Part shown: one piece after another, positions 42,032-53,642 of the stretch
Layout of the letters: every line of letters starts with the position of its first letter
How positions within the stretch are numbered: the first letter of the stretch is position 1
From: Pantoea sp. 18069
Lineage (GTDB): Bacteria; Pseudomonadota; Gammaproteobacteria; Burkholderiales; Burkholderiaceae_C
DNA: 64,000 bases
Direction: 5' to 3'
Assembly (NCBI RefSeq): GCF_902706035.1
Contig: NZ_CACSJA010000009.1
Coordinates: forward strand, 62,001 to 126,000
Translations under genes and position numbers: made by a program
Notes under the pieces: generated by a model
What the model saw: only the letters and a program-made list of their open reading frames with translations
Told to the model about the DNA's origin: nothing
Database searches by the model: none

Positions 42032-43527
42032 GTATTGTTCAACTGACATCTTCGCCAGAGGCCGTGCAATGGCTGCGCGGCCGGATCACGGGCCGGCTGC
42101 AGACCGACAGCCGCCAGGTCGCCAGGGGCGACGCCTTCATCGCCTGGCCCGGCGCGGCCACCGACGGCCGTGCGCATGTGGCCCAGGCGCTGGCGCGCGG
42201 CGCCGCGGCCTGCCTGGTCGAGGCCCAGGGCGTACAAGCCTTTGATTTCGCCGATGAACGCATTGCCGCGCTGCCCGATCTGAAGGCCGCGAGCGGCGAG
42301 ATCGCGGCGCTCTGGTACGAGCGACCCAGCGAGCAGTTGCAGGTGCTGGCCGTCACGGGCACCAACGGCAAGACCACCACGGCCTGGTGGCTCGCGCATG
42401 CGCTGGCCCAGCGCGCGTTCGACGGCCGGCGCGGCTGCGCCATGGTCGGCACGCTGGGCGTGGGCGTGCCGCCCAGGCTCGAAGACACCGGCCTGACCAC
42501 ACCCGACCCGGTGCGCCTGCAGCGCGTGCTGCGCGACTACGTGGACGCGGGCGTGGCCGCCTGCGCGATGGAAGCCTCGTCGATAGGCCTGGCCGAGCAC
42601 CGGCTCGCGGGCACGCGCATCCGCGTGGCGATCTTCACCAATTTCACCCAGGACCACCTCGACTACCACCTGAACATGGATGCCTACTGGCAGGCCAAGA
42701 AGGCGCTGTTCGACTGGCCGGGTCTGCAGGCTGCGGTGGTCAACGTCGACGACGCGCATGGCGCGCGTCTGTGGGCCAGCCTGCAGGCGCGCGATCTCGA
42801 TGTGTGGAGCGTGTCCACCCAGGGCCCGGCGCGCCTGCAGGCCAAGGACATCAGCCTGGGCCGCGAAGGCCTGCAGTTCACCGTGATCGAGGACGCGCAC
42901 AGCCATGTGCTCAAGACGCGCCTGGTCGGACAGTACAACGTCGCCAACCTGCTGGGCGTGCTGGCCGCGCTGCGCGCGCTGGGCCTGAGCCTGGACCAGG
43001 CCGTGCTCGCCTGCGACCAGCTCGAACCCGTGCCCGGGCGCATGCAGCAGATCGCCGAACCCGGCAAGCCACTGGTGGCCGTCGACTATGCACATACGCC
43101 CGATGCGCTCGAGCAGGCGCTCAAGGCCTTGCGGCCCGCGGCGCGCCAGCGCGGCGGGCGACTGTGGTGCGTGTTCGGCTGCGGCGGCAACCGCGATGCG
43201 AGCAAGCGCCCGCTGATGGGTGAAATGGCCCAGCGCCATGCCGACGGCGTGGTCGTGACCAGCGACAACCCGCGCGGCGAAGACCCGGACGCGATCATTG
43301 CCCAGATCCTGGGCGGCATGTCGCCGTCGGCAAACCTGCATTCGGAATCCGACCGCGCGGCGGCCATTGCCTACGTGCTGGCCCAAGCCGGCGCCAAGGA
43401 CGTGGTGCTGATCGCCGGCAAGGGACACGAGGAATACCAGGAGAGCGCGGGCGTCAAGCGCGCGTTCTCCGACATGGCCCAGGCGCGTGCGGCGCTCGCG
43501 GCCCGAGAAGGAATGAAACGGTCATGA
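42028..43527 (+). CDS. murE: UDP-MurNAc-tripeptide synthetase (meso-diaminopimelate-adding)
   Basis: MurE adds meso-diaminopimelate to UDP-MurNAc-L-Ala-D-Glu, using the DapF product. The protein has 499 residues. The ATP loop is [12 protein letters not shown], the carbamylated-lysine region follows NMDAYWQAKKALF, and the DNPR motif (TSDNPRGEDPDAI) marks diaminopimelate rather than lysine specificity. It starts with GTG within the ftsI stop and overlaps murF by 4 bp. Confidence 0.97.
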   Translation: MSIVQLTSSPEAVQWLRGRITGRLQTDSRQVARGDAFIAWPGAATDGRAHVAQALARGAAACLVEAQGVQAFDFADERIAALPDLKAASGEIAALWYERPSEQLQVLAVTGTNGKTTTAWWLAHALAQRAFDGRRGCAMVGTLGVGVPPRLEDTGLTTPDPVRLQRVLRDYVDAGVAACAMEASSIGLAEHRLAGTRIRVAIFTNFTQDHLDYHLNMDAYWQAKKALFDWPGLQAAVVNVDDAHGARLWASLQARDLDVWSVSTQGPARLQAKDISLGREGLQFTVIEDAHSHVLKTRLVGQYNVANLLGVLAALRALGLSLDQAVLACDQLEPVPGRMQQIAEPGKPLVAVDYAHTPDALEQALKALRPAARQRGGRLWCVFGCGGNRDASKRPLMGEMAQRHADGVVVTSDNPRGEDPDAIIAQILGGMSPSANLHSESDRAAAIAYVLAQAGAKDVVLIAGKGHEEYQESAGVKRAFSDMAQARAALAAREGMKRS

Positions 43528-44942
43528 TGACCCTGAACCAAGCGCTGGCCCTGATCCAGTCCCGGATCCCCCAAGCCCGCCTGATAGGCGACGGCGAAAC
43601 CCTGCTCGCGCGCGTGCATACCGATACGCGCAGCCTGCAGCCCGGCGATCTGTTCGTGGCCCTCAAGGGCGAGCGTTTCGACGCCAACGATTTTCTGGCC
43701 CAGGCCCGGGACAGCGGCGCGGCCGCGGCCATTGCCCACCCCGGCCGCCTGGCCGAAGCCGGCCTGACCGGCATAGAAGTCGATGACAGCCTGGCCGCGC
43801 TGGGCGTGCTCGCCGCCCAGTGGCGCGCGCAGTTCGCTCTGCCTTTGATTGCCGTCACGGGCAGCAATGGCAAGACCACGGTCACGCAGATGATCGCCGC
43901 GATCCTGTCGGCCCAGGCGGGCGAAGCCGCGCTGGCCACGCGCGGCAATTTCAACAACGCGATCGGCGTGCCCTTGACGCTGCTGCGCCTCACGAGCGCG
44001 CACCGCCTGGCCGTGGTCGAGCTGGGCATGAACCATCCGGGGGAAATCGCCGAACTGGCAAGGATGGCGCAGCCCACGGTAGCGCTGGTCAACAATGCCC
44101 AGCGCGAGCACCTCGAATTCATGCACACCGTGCAGGCCGTGGCCGAGGAAAACGGCAGCGTGCTCGCGGCGCTGCCCGCCGATGGCGTGGCGGTGTTCCC
44201 CGCCGGTGAGGAATTCACGCCTGTGTGGCAGGGCCTGGCGCAACCGCGCCAATGCCTGCTGTTTGGCGACCAGGAGCATGGCGCCCAAGTCCATGCGCTG
44301 GAGGCCGCCTGGGAGCAGGGCGCCTGGCAGGTGCGCATCGCCACGCCCGCGGGCGCGTTCGACGCGCGGCTGCAGATCGCGGGCCGGCACAACGTGCGCA
44401 ATGCGCTTGCGGCCACGGCCTGCGCGCTGGCCGCGGGCGTGCCGCTGGCGGCGATTGCCGCGGGCCTTGCCGCTTTCGTTCCCGTGACCGGCCGCTCGCG
44501 CGCGTTCAGCGTGCAGCTCGCGGGCCGCGGCATCACGGTGGTCGATGACAGCTACAACGCCAACCCCGACTCGATGCGCGCCGCGATCGACGTGCTGGCC
44601 GAGCTGCCCGCACCGCGCTGGCTGGTGATGGGCGACATGGGCGAAGTCGGCGACCAGGGCCCGCAGTTCCACGCCGAGGCCGGCGCCTATGCGCGGGAAC
44701 GGGGTATAGAGCGCGTGCTGGCGCTGGGCGCGCAAAGCACGCACGCGGCCGCGGCCTGCGGCAGTGCGGCGCAACATTTCGAAGACATGGCAGCGCTGCT
44801 TGCAGCGGTGCGCGAAGGGCTGCCCGCGGTGGGCAGCCTATTGATCAAGGGATCTCGGTTCATGAAGATGGAACAGGTGGTGCAGGCCGTCCAGGCCTGC
44901 GCGGACACGAACAGCGCAGCATCGGAGGCCGCATGCTGCTGA
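43524..44942 (+). CDS. murF: UDP-MurNAc-tripeptide:D-Ala-D-Ala ligase MurF
   Basis: MurF adds the D-Ala-D-Ala dipeptide made by Ddl, completing the cytoplasmic pentapeptide precursor. The protein has 472 residues. The ATP loop is [12 protein letters not shown], and conserved Mur-ligase segments are [25 protein letters not shown] and [16 protein letters not shown]. It overlaps the preceding murE by 4 bp and the following mraY by 10 bp, so the three are translated in tandem. Confidence 0.97.
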   Translation: MMTLNQALALIQSRIPQARLIGDGETLLARVHTDTRSLQPGDLFVALKGERFDANDFLAQARDSGAAAAIAHPGRLAEAGLTGIEVDDSLAALGVLAAQWRAQFALPLIAVTGSNGKTTVTQMIAAILSAQAGEAALATRGNFNNAIGVPLTLLRLTSAHRLAVVELGMNHPGEIAELARMAQPTVALVNNAQREHLEFMHTVQAVAEENGSVLAALPADGVAVFPAGEEFTPVWQGLAQPRQCLLFGDQEHGAQVHALEAAWEQGAWQVRIATPAGAFDARLQIAGRHNVRNALAATACALAAGVPLAAIAAGLAAFVPVTGRSRAFSVQLAGRGITVVDDSYNANPDSMRAAIDVLAELPAPRWLVMGDMGEVGDQGPQFHAEAGAYARERGIERVLALGAQSTHAAAACGSAAQHFEDMAALLAAVREGLPAVGSLLIKGSRFMKMEQVVQAVQACADTNSAASEAACC

Positions 44943-46111
44943 TGCTTTTTCAATGGTTGCAAGGTCTTTCGCCGGAATTCGGTTTCCTGCGCGTTTTCCA
45001 ATACCTGACGCTGCGCGCCGTGATGGCCGCGCTCACCGCGCTGGTGATCGGCCTGGCGGCCGGCCCGCGCGTGATCCGCCTGCTGGCGTCGCTGAAGATA
45101 GGCCAGCCCATCCGTGGTTACGGCATGGAGACCCATCTGGCCAAGAGCGGCACGCCCACCATGGGTGGCGTGCTGATCCTGCTGTCGATCGCCATTTCCA
45201 CGCTGCTGTGGTTCGAGCTGTCGAATCGCTTTGTCTGGATCGTGCTGTTGGTGACGCTGGGCTTTGGCGCGATCGGCTGGGTCGATGACTGGCGCAAGGT
45301 CGTCAACAAGGACCCCGAAGGCATGCGTTCGGGCGAGAAGTATTTCTGGCAGTCGGTGATCGGCCTGCTGGCCGCGCTCTACCTGGTGTTCAGCATCTCC
45401 GAAAACAGCAACGTGCAGGTGTTCGAGCTGTTCATCCGCTGGGTGCAGTCGGGCTTCTCGATGGACCTGCCGCCCAAGGCCGGCCTGCTCGTGCCGTTCT
45501 TCAAGGAAGTCAGCTACCCGCTGGGCGTGCTGGGCTTCGTGATCATGACCTATCTGGTGATCGTCGGCGCGAGCAATGCGGTCAACCTGACCGACGGCCT
45601 CGACGGCCTGGCGATCATGCCGGTGATCATGGTCGGCTCGGCACTGGGCGTATTCGCTTATGTCACGGGCAGCGTCAACTTCTCCCGCTACCTGCTGTTT
45701 CCGCATATTTCCGGTGCCGGCGAACTGCTGGTGTTCTGCGCCGCCATGGCCGGCGCGGGCCTGGCCTTCCTGTGGTTCAACGCCCACCCGGCCCAGGTGT
45801 TCATGGGCGACGTCGGCGCGCTCGCGCTCGGCGGCGCGCTGGGCACCATCGCGGTGATCGTGCGCCAGGAAATCGTGCTGGCCATCATGGGCGGCATCTT
45901 CGTGGCCGAGGCGGTGTCGGTGATGCTGCAGGTGGTCTGGTTCAAATACACCAAGAAGCGCTACGGCGAAGGCCGGCGCCTGCTGAAGATGGCGCCGCTG
46001 CACCACCATTTCGAGAAGAGCGGCTGGAAGGAGACGCAGGTCGTGACGCGTTTCTGGATCATCACCATGCTGCTGTGCCTGATCGGCCTGTCGACGCTGA
46101 AACTGCGATGA
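44933..46111 (+). CDS. mraY: Phospho-MurNAc-pentapeptide transferase MraY
   Basis: MraY transfers phospho-MurNAc-pentapeptide to undecaprenyl phosphate, forming lipid I at the inner membrane. The 392-residue protein has ten predicted membrane helices. Catalytic features are [17 protein letters not shown] with the paired aspartates, [10 protein letters not shown] and the cytoplasmic histidine loop [14 protein letters not shown]. The start lies inside the end of murF. The stop overlaps the murD ATG by 4 bp. Confidence 0.97.
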   Translation: MLLMLFQWLQGLSPEFGFLRVFQYLTLRAVMAALTALVIGLAAGPRVIRLLASLKIGQPIRGYGMETHLAKSGTPTMGGVLILLSIAISTLLWFELSNRFVWIVLLVTLGFGAIGWVDDWRKVVNKDPEGMRSGEKYFWQSVIGLLAALYLVFSISENSNVQVFELFIRWVQSGFSMDLPPKAGLLVPFFKEVSYPLGVLGFVIMTYLVIVGASNAVNLTDGLDGLAIMPVIMVGSALGVFAYVTGSVNFSRYLLFPHISGAGELLVFCAAMAGAGLAFLWFNAHPAQVFMGDVGALALGGALGTIAVIVRQEIVLAIMGGIFVAEAVSVMLQVVWFKYTKKRYGEGRRLLKMAPLHHHFEKSGWKETQVVTRFWIITMLLCLIGLSTLKLR

Positions 46112-48012
46112 ATACGCCTGAATTCACACCTGTACCCACCGACGCCGCGGCGCCGGTCGAGCCCGTGCACGCGCCCGTGGCTGATGGGTCGGCGCTGCCG
46201 CCGGTGCAGGACGCCGCGTCTGTGGAGCCCGAAGCGGTGATCGAGCCGGCGCCCGCGGCCCGCGAAGCAACGGCGGCCGCGCAGCTGCACGCCCCGGCAG
46301 CGCCCGTGCCGCCGCTGTCCAGCCTGCATGCGGCCGAAGATGCCGCGGCCTTCGTCGCGCAGATCTTTGCCCAGGTGGCCGCGCCGGCCTCCGAGTCCGA
46401 GTTCGACGCCGACACGGTGACGCAGGCCGCCCAGCCCGAAGCCGCCCCCGAATTGCCGCCCGTGCCCGCGGGCTGGCCGCAGGCGGCGGATTTGCAGGAA
46501 CTGCCGTTCGCGGGCCAGCAACTGCTGGTGCTGGGCCTGGGCGCTTCGGGGCTGGCGATGGCGCGCTGGTGCGCGCGCCTGGGCGCCCAGGTGACCGTGG
46601 CCGATACGCGCGAAGCGCCGCCGCAGTTGGCCTTGCTCGCGCAGGAGCTGCCCCAGGTGCGCTTCGTCGCCGGCGCATTCGATGCGTCCTTGCTCGACGG
46701 CCAGAATTTTTCGGCCGTCTACCGTTCTCCGGGCCTGAGCCCGCAGCAGCTCGCGCCCGTGCTCGAAGCTGCCCAGGCCCAGGGCCTGTGCCTGGGCGGC
46801 GAGCTCGATCTGTTCGCACTGGCCTTGCAGGCCCTGGCCCAGTGCCATGGCTACCAGCCCGCGGTGCTGGCCATCACCGGCACCAACGGCAAGACCACGG
46901 TCACCTCGCTCACCGGCCAGCTGCTCGCGCATGCGGGCAAGTCGGTGGCCGTGGCCGGCAACATCGGCCCTACGCTGCTCGACACGCTGGCCGGCCATAT
47001 CGACGCCGACACACTGCCCCAGGCCTGGGTGCTCGAGCTGTCGAGCTTCCAGCTCGATGCGGCCACGGGCTTCTCGCCCACGGCCGCAGCCGTGCTCAAC
47101 ATCAGCCAGGACCACCTCGACTGGCATGGCAGCGTCGAAGCCTACGCCGCTGCCAAGGCGCGTATCTTCGGCGACGGCCTGATGGTGCTCAACCGCGAAG
47201 ACCCGGTCGTGATGCAGATGCTGCCCGCGCCCACGCGCGTCAAGCTGCAGCGCCCGCAGGAGCGCGTGCATCTCACATTTGGCGGCGACATGCCGCGCCG
47301 CCCGGGCGACTTCGGCATCGAAGTCGTCGCCGGCATGGCCTGGCTGGTGCGCGCCCTCGAAGCCGACGAAACCGGCAAGCGTGCCAAGGCGCCCCAGGAC
47401 GACCTGCATTTCCAGCGGCTGATGCCCGCCGATGCGCTGCGCATTCGCGGCCGCCACAACGCGATCAATGCGCTGTCGGCGCTGGCGCTGGCCTGCGCCG
47501 CGGGCTGCGCGCTGGGCCCCATGCTGTACGGCCTTCGTGAATACCGCGGCGAGCCGCACCGCGTCGAGCCCGTGGGCGTGGTCGGCGAAGTCGAGTTCTT
47601 TGACGACAGCAAGGGCACGAACGTGGGCGCGACCGTGGCCGCGCTCACCGGCCTGGGCGCCGACCGCCGGCTGGTGGTGATCATGGGCGGCGAAGGCAAG
47701 GGCCAGGATTTCTCGCCGCTGGCCTCGCCCGTGGCGCGCTATGCGCGTGCCGTGGTGCTGATCGGGCGCGACGCGCCGCTGATCCGCGCGGCGCTCGAGG
47801 CCAGCGGCGTGCCGCTGCTGGCGGCCGACTCGATGGCCCAGGCTGTCGCGCTGGCCCAGGCCCAGGCGCGGCCCGGCGAAGCGGTGCTGATGTCGCCCGC
47901 CTGCGCGAGCTTCGACATGTTCAAGGACTACGAAGACCGCGCACGCCAGTTCGTGCTGGCGGTCCAGGGGCTGGCGCAGGACGCCGGCCATGACCTGGAG
48001 GGCTGGGTGTGA
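46108..48012 (+). CDS. murD: UDP-MurNAc-L-Ala:D-Glu ligase MurD with ~130-residue N-terminal extension
   Basis: MurD adds D-glutamate to UDP-MurNAc-L-Ala. The normal enzyme begins near residue 132 ([16 protein letters not shown]) and continues with [42 protein letters not shown] and [15 protein letters not shown]. Ahead of it lie about 130 residues rich in Ala, Pro and Glu. The ATG at 46108 overlaps the mraY stop (ATGA), like every other junction in this cluster, and the open frame is continuous. The extension therefore appears to be translated; a shorter start cannot be excluded. The 634-residue total compares with about 440 in E. coli. The stop overlaps the ftsW GTG. Confidence 0.93.
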   Translation: MNTPEFTPVPTDAAAPVEPVHAPVADGSALPPVQDAASVEPEAVIEPAPAAREATAAAQLHAPAAPVPPLSSLHAAEDAAAFVAQIFAQVAAPASESEFDADTVTQAAQPEAAPELPPVPAGWPQAADLQELPFAGQQLLVLGLGASGLAMARWCARLGAQVTVADTREAPPQLALLAQELPQVRFVAGAFDASLLDGQNFSAVYRSPGLSPQQLAPVLEAAQAQGLCLGGELDLFALALQALAQCHGYQPAVLAITGTNGKTTVTSLTGQLLAHAGKSVAVAGNIGPTLLDTLAGHIDADTLPQAWVLELSSFQLDAATGFSPTAAAVLNISQDHLDWHGSVEAYAAAKARIFGDGLMVLNREDPVVMQMLPAPTRVKLQRPQERVHLTFGGDMPRRPGDFGIEVVAGMAWLVRALEADETGKRAKAPQDDLHFQRLMPADALRIRGRHNAINALSALALACAAGCALGPMLYGLREYRGEPHRVEPVGVVGEVEFFDDSKGTNVGATVAALTGLGADRRLVVIMGGEGKGQDFSPLASPVARYARAVVLIGRDAPLIRAALEASGVPLLAADSMAQAVALAQAQARPGEAVLMSPACASFDMFKDYEDRARQFVLAVQGLAQDAGHDLEGWV

Positions 48013-49271
48013 GCGCCGCCTCGATCACGCAACGCCTGGGCGCCTGGTTTGGCGGCCTGTCGGAAAAGGCCGTCGATGTGCTGCCGGTGCGCGTGGGCGG
48101 GCCGCAGTACCGCCGCCCGACGGTCACGCCGGCGAGCGTGCTGGGCCTGGACCAGGCGCTGATCTGGATGGTGATCGGCCTGCTCGCCTGGAGCGTCGTG
48201 ATGGTGTACTCGGCGTCGATCGCCATGCCCGACAACCCGCGCTTCGGCAAGATCGCTCCCACCCATTTCCTGCTGCGCCACAGCATGTCGATCGCCATGG
48301 CGTTTGTGGGCGCGCTGCTCGCCTTCCAGGTGTCGATGGCGACCTGGGAGCGCATGGCGCGCAAGCTGTTCCTGGTCTCGCTGGTGCTGCTGGTCGCGGT
48401 GCTGATCCCGCATGTGGGCACGGTGGTCAACGGCGCGCGCCGCTGGCTGTCGCTGGGCATCATGAATTTCCAGCCGTCCGAGCTCGCCAAGTTCGCGGTG
48501 CTGATCTATGCGGCCGACTACATGGTGCGCAAGATGGCCGTCAAGGAGCGCTTCTTCCGCGCGGTGCTGCCCATGGGCGCGGCCGTGGTGGTGGTCGGCG
48601 TGCTGCTGCTGGCCGAGCCCGACATGGGCGCGTTCATGGTGATCGTGGTGATCGCGATGGGCATCCTGTTCCTGGGCGGCGTGAACGCGCGCATGTTCTT
48701 CCTGATCGCGTTCCTGGTGGTGGTGGCCTTCGTCATCATGATCGGCTTCTCGGAATGGCGGCGCGAGCGCATCTTCGCCTACCTCAACCCCTGGGACGAG
48801 AAACACGCGCTGGGCAAGGGCTACCAGCTGTCGCACGCGCTGATCGCGATCGGCCGCGGCGAAATCTTCGGCGTGGGCCTGGGGCGCAGCGTGGAGAAGC
48901 TGCACTGGCTGCCCGAAGCGCATACCGACTTTCTGCTGGCCGTGATCGGCGAGGAGTTCGGCCTGATCGGCGTGCTCACGCTGATCATCATGTTCCTCTG
49001 GATCACGCGCCGCATCATGCACATCGGCCGGCGCGCGGTGGCGCTGGACCGGGTGTTTTCCGGCCTGGTCGCGCAGGGCGTGGCCGTCTGGATAGGCTTT
49101 CAGGCCTTCATCAACATGGGGGTGAACCTCGGGGCGCTGCCGACCAAGGGGCTGACGCTGCCGTTCATGAGTTTCGGCGGCTCGGCCATCCTGATGAATC
49201 TGGTGGCGCTGGCCGTGGTGTTGCGCGTGGATTACGAAAACAAGGAACTCATGCGCGGAGGACATCCATGA
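48009..49271 (+). CDS. ftsW: Septal peptidoglycan glycosyltransferase FtsW
   Basis: FtsW is a SEDS-family polymerase that builds septal glycan strands from lipid II together with FtsI. The 420-residue protein has about ten membrane helices. Family landmarks are [41 protein letters not shown], the catalytic-loop region [23 protein letters not shown] and [17 protein letters not shown]. The GTG start lies within the murD stop and the stop overlaps the murG start. Confidence 0.97.
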   Translation: MSAASITQRLGAWFGGLSEKAVDVLPVRVGGPQYRRPTVTPASVLGLDQALIWMVIGLLAWSVVMVYSASIAMPDNPRFGKIAPTHFLLRHSMSIAMAFVGALLAFQVSMATWERMARKLFLVSLVLLVAVLIPHVGTVVNGARRWLSLGIMNFQPSELAKFAVLIYAADYMVRKMAVKERFFRAVLPMGAAVVVVGVLLLAEPDMGAFMVIVVIAMGILFLGGVNARMFFLIAFLVVVAFVIMIGFSEWRRERIFAYLNPWDEKHALGKGYQLSHALIAIGRGEIFGVGLGRSVEKLHWLPEAHTDFLLAVIGEEFGLIGVLTLIIMFLWITRRIMHIGRRAVALDRVFSGLVAQGVAVWIGFQAFINMGVNLGALPTKGLTLPFMSFGGSAILMNLVALAVVLRVDYENKELMRGGHP

Positions 49272-50329
49272 GCAGGACCGCATTGATCATGGCCGGCGGC
49301 ACCGGCGGCCACATTTTCCCCGGCCTGGCCGTGGCCCAGGCGCTGCGCGAGCGCGGCTGGCAGGTGCACTGGCTGGGCGCGCCGGACAGCATGGAGTCGC
49401 GCCTGGTGCCGGCCCAGGGCTTCACGCTGGAGACCATCGCTTTCTCGGGCGTGCGCGGCAAGGGGCTGGTCACGCTGGCGCTGCTGCCCTTGCGCCTGCT
49501 CAAGGCATTCTGGCAGGCGCTGGCCGTGGTGCGCCGCGTCAAGCCCGACGTGGTTGTCGGCCTGGGTGGCTACATCAGCTTTCCCGGCGGAATGATGGCC
49601 GTGCTGGCCGGCAAGCCGCTGGTGCTGCATGAACAGAATTCGGTCGCGGGCATGGCCAACCGCGTGCTCGCCGGCGTCGCCGACCGCGTCTTCACGGCGT
49701 TTCCCAAGGTCTTCGCCAAGGGCCAGTGGGTCGGCAATCCGCTGCGCCCGGCGTTCACGCAGCAGCCGCTGCCGGCCGCGCGCTTCGCGGGCCGCAGCGG
49801 CCCGCTGCGCCTGCTGATTGTCGGCGGCAGCCTGGGCGCGCGCGTGCTCAACGAGGTCGTGCCGCAGGCGCTGGCCCTGATTCCCGCCGACCAGCGCCCG
49901 CAGGTGCTGCACCAGAGCGGCGCCACGCAGATCGAGGCGCTGCGCGCGAACTACGCGGCCGCGGGCGTCGAAGCCACGCTCACCCCCTTCATCGACGACA
50001 CCGCGCAGGCCTTTGCCGACGCCGATCTGATCGTCTGCCGCGCGGGCGCGAGCACCGTGACCGAGATCGCCGCCGTGGGCGCGGCCGCGGTCTATGTGCC
50101 GTTTCCGTCGGCCGTGGACGACCACCAGACCACCAATGCCCGCTTCATAGTTGACGCCGGCGGTGGATGGTTGCTGCCCCAGGGAGAACTGGGCGCGGAA
50201 ATGTTGTCCAATATGCTACAAAATATGCAGCGCTCCACGCTTTTGGAGCGCGCAGAACAAGCGAAGAACATGCAAAAGATTGAGGCGACCACCGCGGTGG
50301 TGCGCGCGTGCGAGGAGTTGGCCGCATGA
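49268..50329 (+). CDS. murG: Lipid II synthase MurG
   Basis: MurG adds GlcNAc to lipid I on the cytoplasmic face of the membrane. The protein has 353 residues. The N-terminal lipid-phosphate loop is [15 protein letters not shown], the membrane-docking hydrophobic patch is in [11 protein letters not shown], and the nucleotide-sugar region is [24 protein letters not shown] and [14 protein letters not shown]. The ATG at 49268 overlaps the ftsW stop; the same frame extends upstream only as an overlap of ftsW. It overlaps murC by 4 bp. Confidence 0.97.
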   Translation: MSRTALIMAGGTGGHIFPGLAVAQALRERGWQVHWLGAPDSMESRLVPAQGFTLETIAFSGVRGKGLVTLALLPLRLLKAFWQALAVVRRVKPDVVVGLGGYISFPGGMMAVLAGKPLVLHEQNSVAGMANRVLAGVADRVFTAFPKVFAKGQWVGNPLRPAFTQQPLPAARFAGRSGPLRLLIVGGSLGARVLNEVVPQALALIPADQRPQVLHQSGATQIEALRANYAAAGVEATLTPFIDDTAQAFADADLIVCRAGASTVTEIAAVGAAAVYVPFPSAVDDHQTTNARFIVDAGGGWLLPQGELGAEMLSNMLQNMQRSTLLERAEQAKNMQKIEATTAVVRACEELAA

Positions 50330-51768
50330 AACACGCCATCCACCACATCCATTTCGTTGGTCTCGGCGGCTCGGGCATGAGCGGTATCGCCGAAGTGCTG
50401 AACAACCTCGGCTACCGTATTTCGGGCTCCGACCTGGTCGACAGCCCCAGCCTGCAGCGCCTCAAGGGCCTGGGCATCACCACCTGCGTAGGCCATGCTG
50501 CCAAGCACATCGAGGGCGCGGACGTCGTCGTGACGTCCACGGCCGTCCAGGCCGACAACCCCGAAGTGCTGGCCGCGCGCGCGAAGAAGATTCCCGTCGT
50601 GCCGCGCGCGCTGATGCTCGCCGAGCTGATGCGCTTCAAGCAGGGCATCGCGATCGCGGGCGCACACGGCAAGACCACGACCACCAGCCTGGTGACCTGC
50701 GTGCTGGCCGAGGCCGGGCTGGACCCGACCTTCGTCATCGGCGGCAAGCTCAACAGCGCGGGCGCGAATGCCCAACTGGGCCAGGGCGACTACATCGTCG
50801 TCGAAGCCGACGAGTCGGACGCCTCGTTCCTGAACCTGCTGCCAGTCATGGCCGTGGTCACGAACATCGATGCCGACCACATGGAAACCTACGGCCATGA
50901 CTTCGGCAAGCTCAAGAGCGCGTTTGTCGATTTCCTGCACCGCATGCCGTTCTACGGCCGGGCCGTGCTGTGCGTCGACAGCCCCGCGGTGCGCGACATC
51001 CTGACCAGCGTCGCGCGCCCCATGACCACCTACGGCTTCAGCGAAGACGCCCAGGTGCGTGCCGTCAACGTGCAGGCGCGCGGCGGCGAGATGCATTTCA
51101 CCGTGCGCCGCGAAGGCCAGCCGGGCAACGGCACCTACCCCGACCTGGACGTGGTGCTGAGCCTGCCGGGCGAGCACAACGTGCTCAATGCGCTGGCGGC
51201 CGTGGCCGTGGCGATGGAGCTCGAGATCGACGACGCCGCGCTGCTGCGCGCGCTGCTCAACTTCAAGGGCGTGGGCCGGCGCTTCCAGCGCTACGGCGAG
51301 CTGCCCAGCCGCGACGGCGGCCGCTTCAGCGTCATCGACGACTACGGCCACCACCCGGTCGAAATGGCGGCGACGCTGGCTGCGGCGCGCGGCGCGTTTC
51401 CCGGCCAGCGGCTGGTGCTGGCATTCCAGCCCCACCGCTACAGCCGCACGCGCGACTGCTTCGAGGATTTCGTCAAGGTCATAGGCGGCGCCGACCTGGT
51501 GCTGCTGACCGAAGTCTATGCGGCCGGTGAAGCGCCCATCGTGGCCGCCGACGGCCGCTCGCTGGCGCGCGCGCTGCGCGTGGCCGGGCGCGTCGAGCCG
51601 GTGTTCGTCGAGAACGTCGCCGATCTGCCCCAGGCGATCGTCGACAACGCGCGCGCCGGTGATGTCGTGCTGTGCATGGGCGCGGGCTCGATAGGCGCCG
51701 TGCCGGCCAAGGTCGTGCGGATGACGGACCAGAGTGAACAGCCAGTCGAAGAGAAAGTCGGGATATGA
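50326..51768 (+). CDS. murC: UDP-MurNAc:L-alanine ligase MurC
   Basis: MurC adds L-Ala to UDP-MurNAc, the first amino acid of the stem peptide. The protein has 480 residues. [17 protein letters not shown] is the N-terminal UDP-binding loop, [11 protein letters not shown] the ATP loop, and [12 protein letters not shown] and [15 protein letters not shown] are Mur-ligase signatures. The start overlaps the murG stop and the stop overlaps the ddl start. Confidence 0.97.
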   Translation: MKHAIHHIHFVGLGGSGMSGIAEVLNNLGYRISGSDLVDSPSLQRLKGLGITTCVGHAAKHIEGADVVVTSTAVQADNPEVLAARAKKIPVVPRALMLAELMRFKQGIAIAGAHGKTTTTSLVTCVLAEAGLDPTFVIGGKLNSAGANAQLGQGDYIVVEADESDASFLNLLPVMAVVTNIDADHMETYGHDFGKLKSAFVDFLHRMPFYGRAVLCVDSPAVRDILTSVARPMTTYGFSEDAQVRAVNVQARGGEMHFTVRREGQPGNGTYPDLDVVLSLPGEHNVLNALAAVAVAMELEIDDAALLRALLNFKGVGRRFQRYGELPSRDGGRFSVIDDYGHHPVEMAATLAAARGAFPGQRLVLAFQPHRYSRTRDCFEDFVKVIGGADLVLLTEVYAAGEAPIVAADGRSLARALRVAGRVEPVFVENVADLPQAIVDNARAGDVVLCMGAGSIGAVPAKVVRMTDQSEQPVEEKVGI

Positions 51769-52763
51769 GCGGATTGGACGCGAAAGCGAATATGGATATC
51801 GATGTGGGCGCACTGGGCAAGGTCGCGGTGCTGATGGGCGGGCGCTCGGCCGAGCGCGAGGTCTCGCTGATGTCGGGCGGCGGCGTGCTGGCCGCGCTGC
51901 GCGCGCGCGGCGTCGACGCGCATGCCTTCGATCCCGCCGAGCGCGACCTGTCGGCGCTCAAGGCCGAAGGCTTTGCGCGCTGCTTCATCGCGCTGCACGG
52001 CCGCTACGGCGAGGACGGCACGGTGCAGGGCGCGCTGGAACTCCTCGACATCCCCTACACCGGCCCGGGCGTGATGGCTTCGAGCATTGCCATGGACAAG
52101 ATCATGACCAAGCGCATCTGGCGCTTCGAAGGTCTGCCCACGCCCGACTGGCGTCTGGTCGCCAGCGCCGAGGAAACCAGCCAGGCGCTGGCCGTGCTGG
52201 GCGCGCCGATGATCGTCAAGCCCGCACGCGAAGGCTCGACCATTGGCCTGACGAAGGTGATGAGCGTCGAGGAGTGCGCCCAGGCCTATGCGCTGGCTTC
52301 GCAGTACGACCCCGAAGTGCTGTGCGAGCAGTTCATCGATGGCGACGAGACCACCTGCCCGGTGCTCGAAGGCGCGGGCCAGGTCCAGGCGGGCCGCGCC
52401 CAGGCGCTGCCCGTGATCCGCATCGTCGCGCCCGAAGGCAACTACGACTACCAGAACAAGTATTTCACCGACACCACGCAGTACCACTGCCCCAGCGGCC
52501 TGCCCCAGGCCGAGGAGCATGAGATCCAGCGCCTGGTCGAGAAAGCCTTCCGCACGCTGGGCTGCCGCGGCTGGGCGCGCGCCGACATCATGATCCGCGC
52601 CAGCGATCGCCAGCCGTTCCTGCTCGAGATCAACACTTCGCCCGGCATGACCAGCCATTCGCTGGTGCCGATGGCGGCACGCGCCAGCGGCATCAGCTAC
52701 GAAGACCTGTGCCTGCGCATACTGGCCAGTGCCGCTCTGGATGGAGGCGCTGGCCGACCATGA
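51765..52763 (+). CDS. ddl: D-alanine--D-alanine ligase
   Basis: Ddl makes the D-Ala-D-Ala dipeptide used by MurF. The protein has 332 residues with an ATP-grasp fold. Recognisable segments are [58 protein letters not shown] and [14 protein letters not shown], covering substrate, ATP and metal sites. The ATG at 51765 overlaps the murC stop; an ATG at 51792 is a possible alternative, closer to the family's usual N-terminus. It overlaps ftsQ by 4 bp. Confidence 0.96.
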   Translation: MSGLDAKANMDIDVGALGKVAVLMGGRSAEREVSLMSGGGVLAALRARGVDAHAFDPAERDLSALKAEGFARCFIALHGRYGEDGTVQGALELLDIPYTGPGVMASSIAMDKIMTKRIWRFEGLPTPDWRLVASAEETSQALAVLGAPMIVKPAREGSTIGLTKVMSVEECAQAYALASQYDPEVLCEQFIDGDETTCPVLEGAGQVQAGRAQALPVIRIVAPEGNYDYQNKYFTDTTQYHCPSGLPQAEEHEIQRLVEKAFRTLGCRGWARADIMIRASDRQPFLLEINTSPGMTSHSLVPMAARASGISYEDLCLRILASAALDGGAGRP

Positions 52764-53584
52764 AGCGCACGCTGCCCGCTCCGCTCGACGTCAAGCTCAT
52801 GAACGTGACCGCCACGGTCCTGTTCCTGGGCTGCGCCGCGCTGTTGCTGGCGGCGGCGAGCTGGTGGGTGGTGCGCCATCCCGCATTTTCGATCAGCCGC
52901 ATCGTTGTCGAGGGCGAGCTGGTGCACAACAACGCGGTGACGCTGCGCGCCAATGTGGCGCCGAGCCTGACGGGCAATTTCTTCACCATCGACCTGGGCG
53001 CGGCGCGCGCGACGTTCGAACAGGTGCCCTGGGTGCGCGAGGCCCAGGTGCGCCGCGAATACCCGAACAGCCTGCGCGTCGAGCTGCACGAGCATGTGGC
53101 CGAAGCGTTCTGGGGCCCGGACACGGGCGCGGAAATGGTCAACAGCTTCGGCGAAGTGTTCGAGGCGAATATCGGCGAAGTCGAGCGCGAAGGCATTCCG
53201 CGGCTGCAGGGGCCGGCGGGCACCTCGCAGCAGGTGCTGCAGGTCTACCGCATGCTCGCGCCCGCGCTCGCGCCGCTGTCGCTGGAAATCGACGAGCTCA
53301 CGCTCAACGAGCGCGGCAGCTGGAAAGCGCGCCTGGCCAATGACGCCCAGGTCGAGCTCGGCGGCGGCACGGTCGAACAGGTGTTGCAGCGTGTGCAGCG
53401 TTTCGCGCGCACGCTGGCCACCGTGACGGCGCAGTACCAGCGCAAGGCCGATGCACTCGAGTCGGTGGATTTGCGTTATGAAGACGGCTATGCGCTGCGG
53501 CTGCATGGCGTGAGCACAGTACAGGGCAAGCTGCCTCCTCCCCGTCCCAAACCCCAGCCCAAGCCGGCTGCGGTCCGGCGCTAA
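52760..53584 (+). CDS. ftsQ: Cell division protein FtsQ
   Basis: FtsQ is a bitopic division protein that recruits FtsL and FtsB to the septum. The 274-residue protein has a short cytoplasmic tail, a membrane helix (about 18-40), a POTRA domain beginning [15 protein letters not shown], and an FtsQ beta domain with [24 protein letters not shown]. The C-terminus is a Pro/Lys-rich tail. The start at 52760 overlaps the ddl stop by 4 bp. FtsB is not encoded nearby, which is usual. Confidence 0.95.
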   Translation: MKRTLPAPLDVKLMNVTATVLFLGCAALLLAAASWWVVRHPAFSISRIVVEGELVHNNAVTLRANVAPSLTGNFFTIDLGAARATFEQVPWVREAQVRREYPNSLRVELHEHVAEAFWGPDTGAEMVNSFGEVFEANIGEVEREGIPRLQGPAGTSQQVLQVYRMLAPALAPLSLEIDELTLNERGSWKARLANDAQVELGGGTVEQVLQRVQRFARTLATVTAQYQRKADALESVDLRYEDGYALRLHGVSTVQGKLPPPRPKPQPKPAAVRR

Positions 53585-53596
53585 GGATGAAGGCAT

Positions 53597-53641
53597 ATGC
53601 AACAGAACGACAAGACGGGACCAACTGAGGGCGGACTCTGA
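53597..53641 (+). CDS. Possible 14-codon peptide between ftsQ and ftsA
   Basis: ATG at 53597 opens MQQNDKTGPTEGGL and stops 1 bp before the ftsA start codon. An AAGG site lies 5-8 bp upstream. The 58-bp spacer would otherwise be empty in a cluster that normally uses overlapping genes. It could be translated so that ribosomes carry on to ftsA, or it could be chance; there is no homology evidence. Confidence 0.25.
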   Translation: MQQNDKTGPTEGGL

Positions 53642-53642
53642 T

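Noticed and set aside
39533..42049. 838-codon minus-strand open frame opposite rsmH, ftsL and ftsI
   Set aside because: It lies opposite well-conserved dcw genes and has no domain or ribosome-binding site; it is a product of GC-rich codon bias.
45961..47991. 676-codon minus-strand open frame opposite murD
   Set aside because: Antisense shadow of murD, with biased composition and no motifs.
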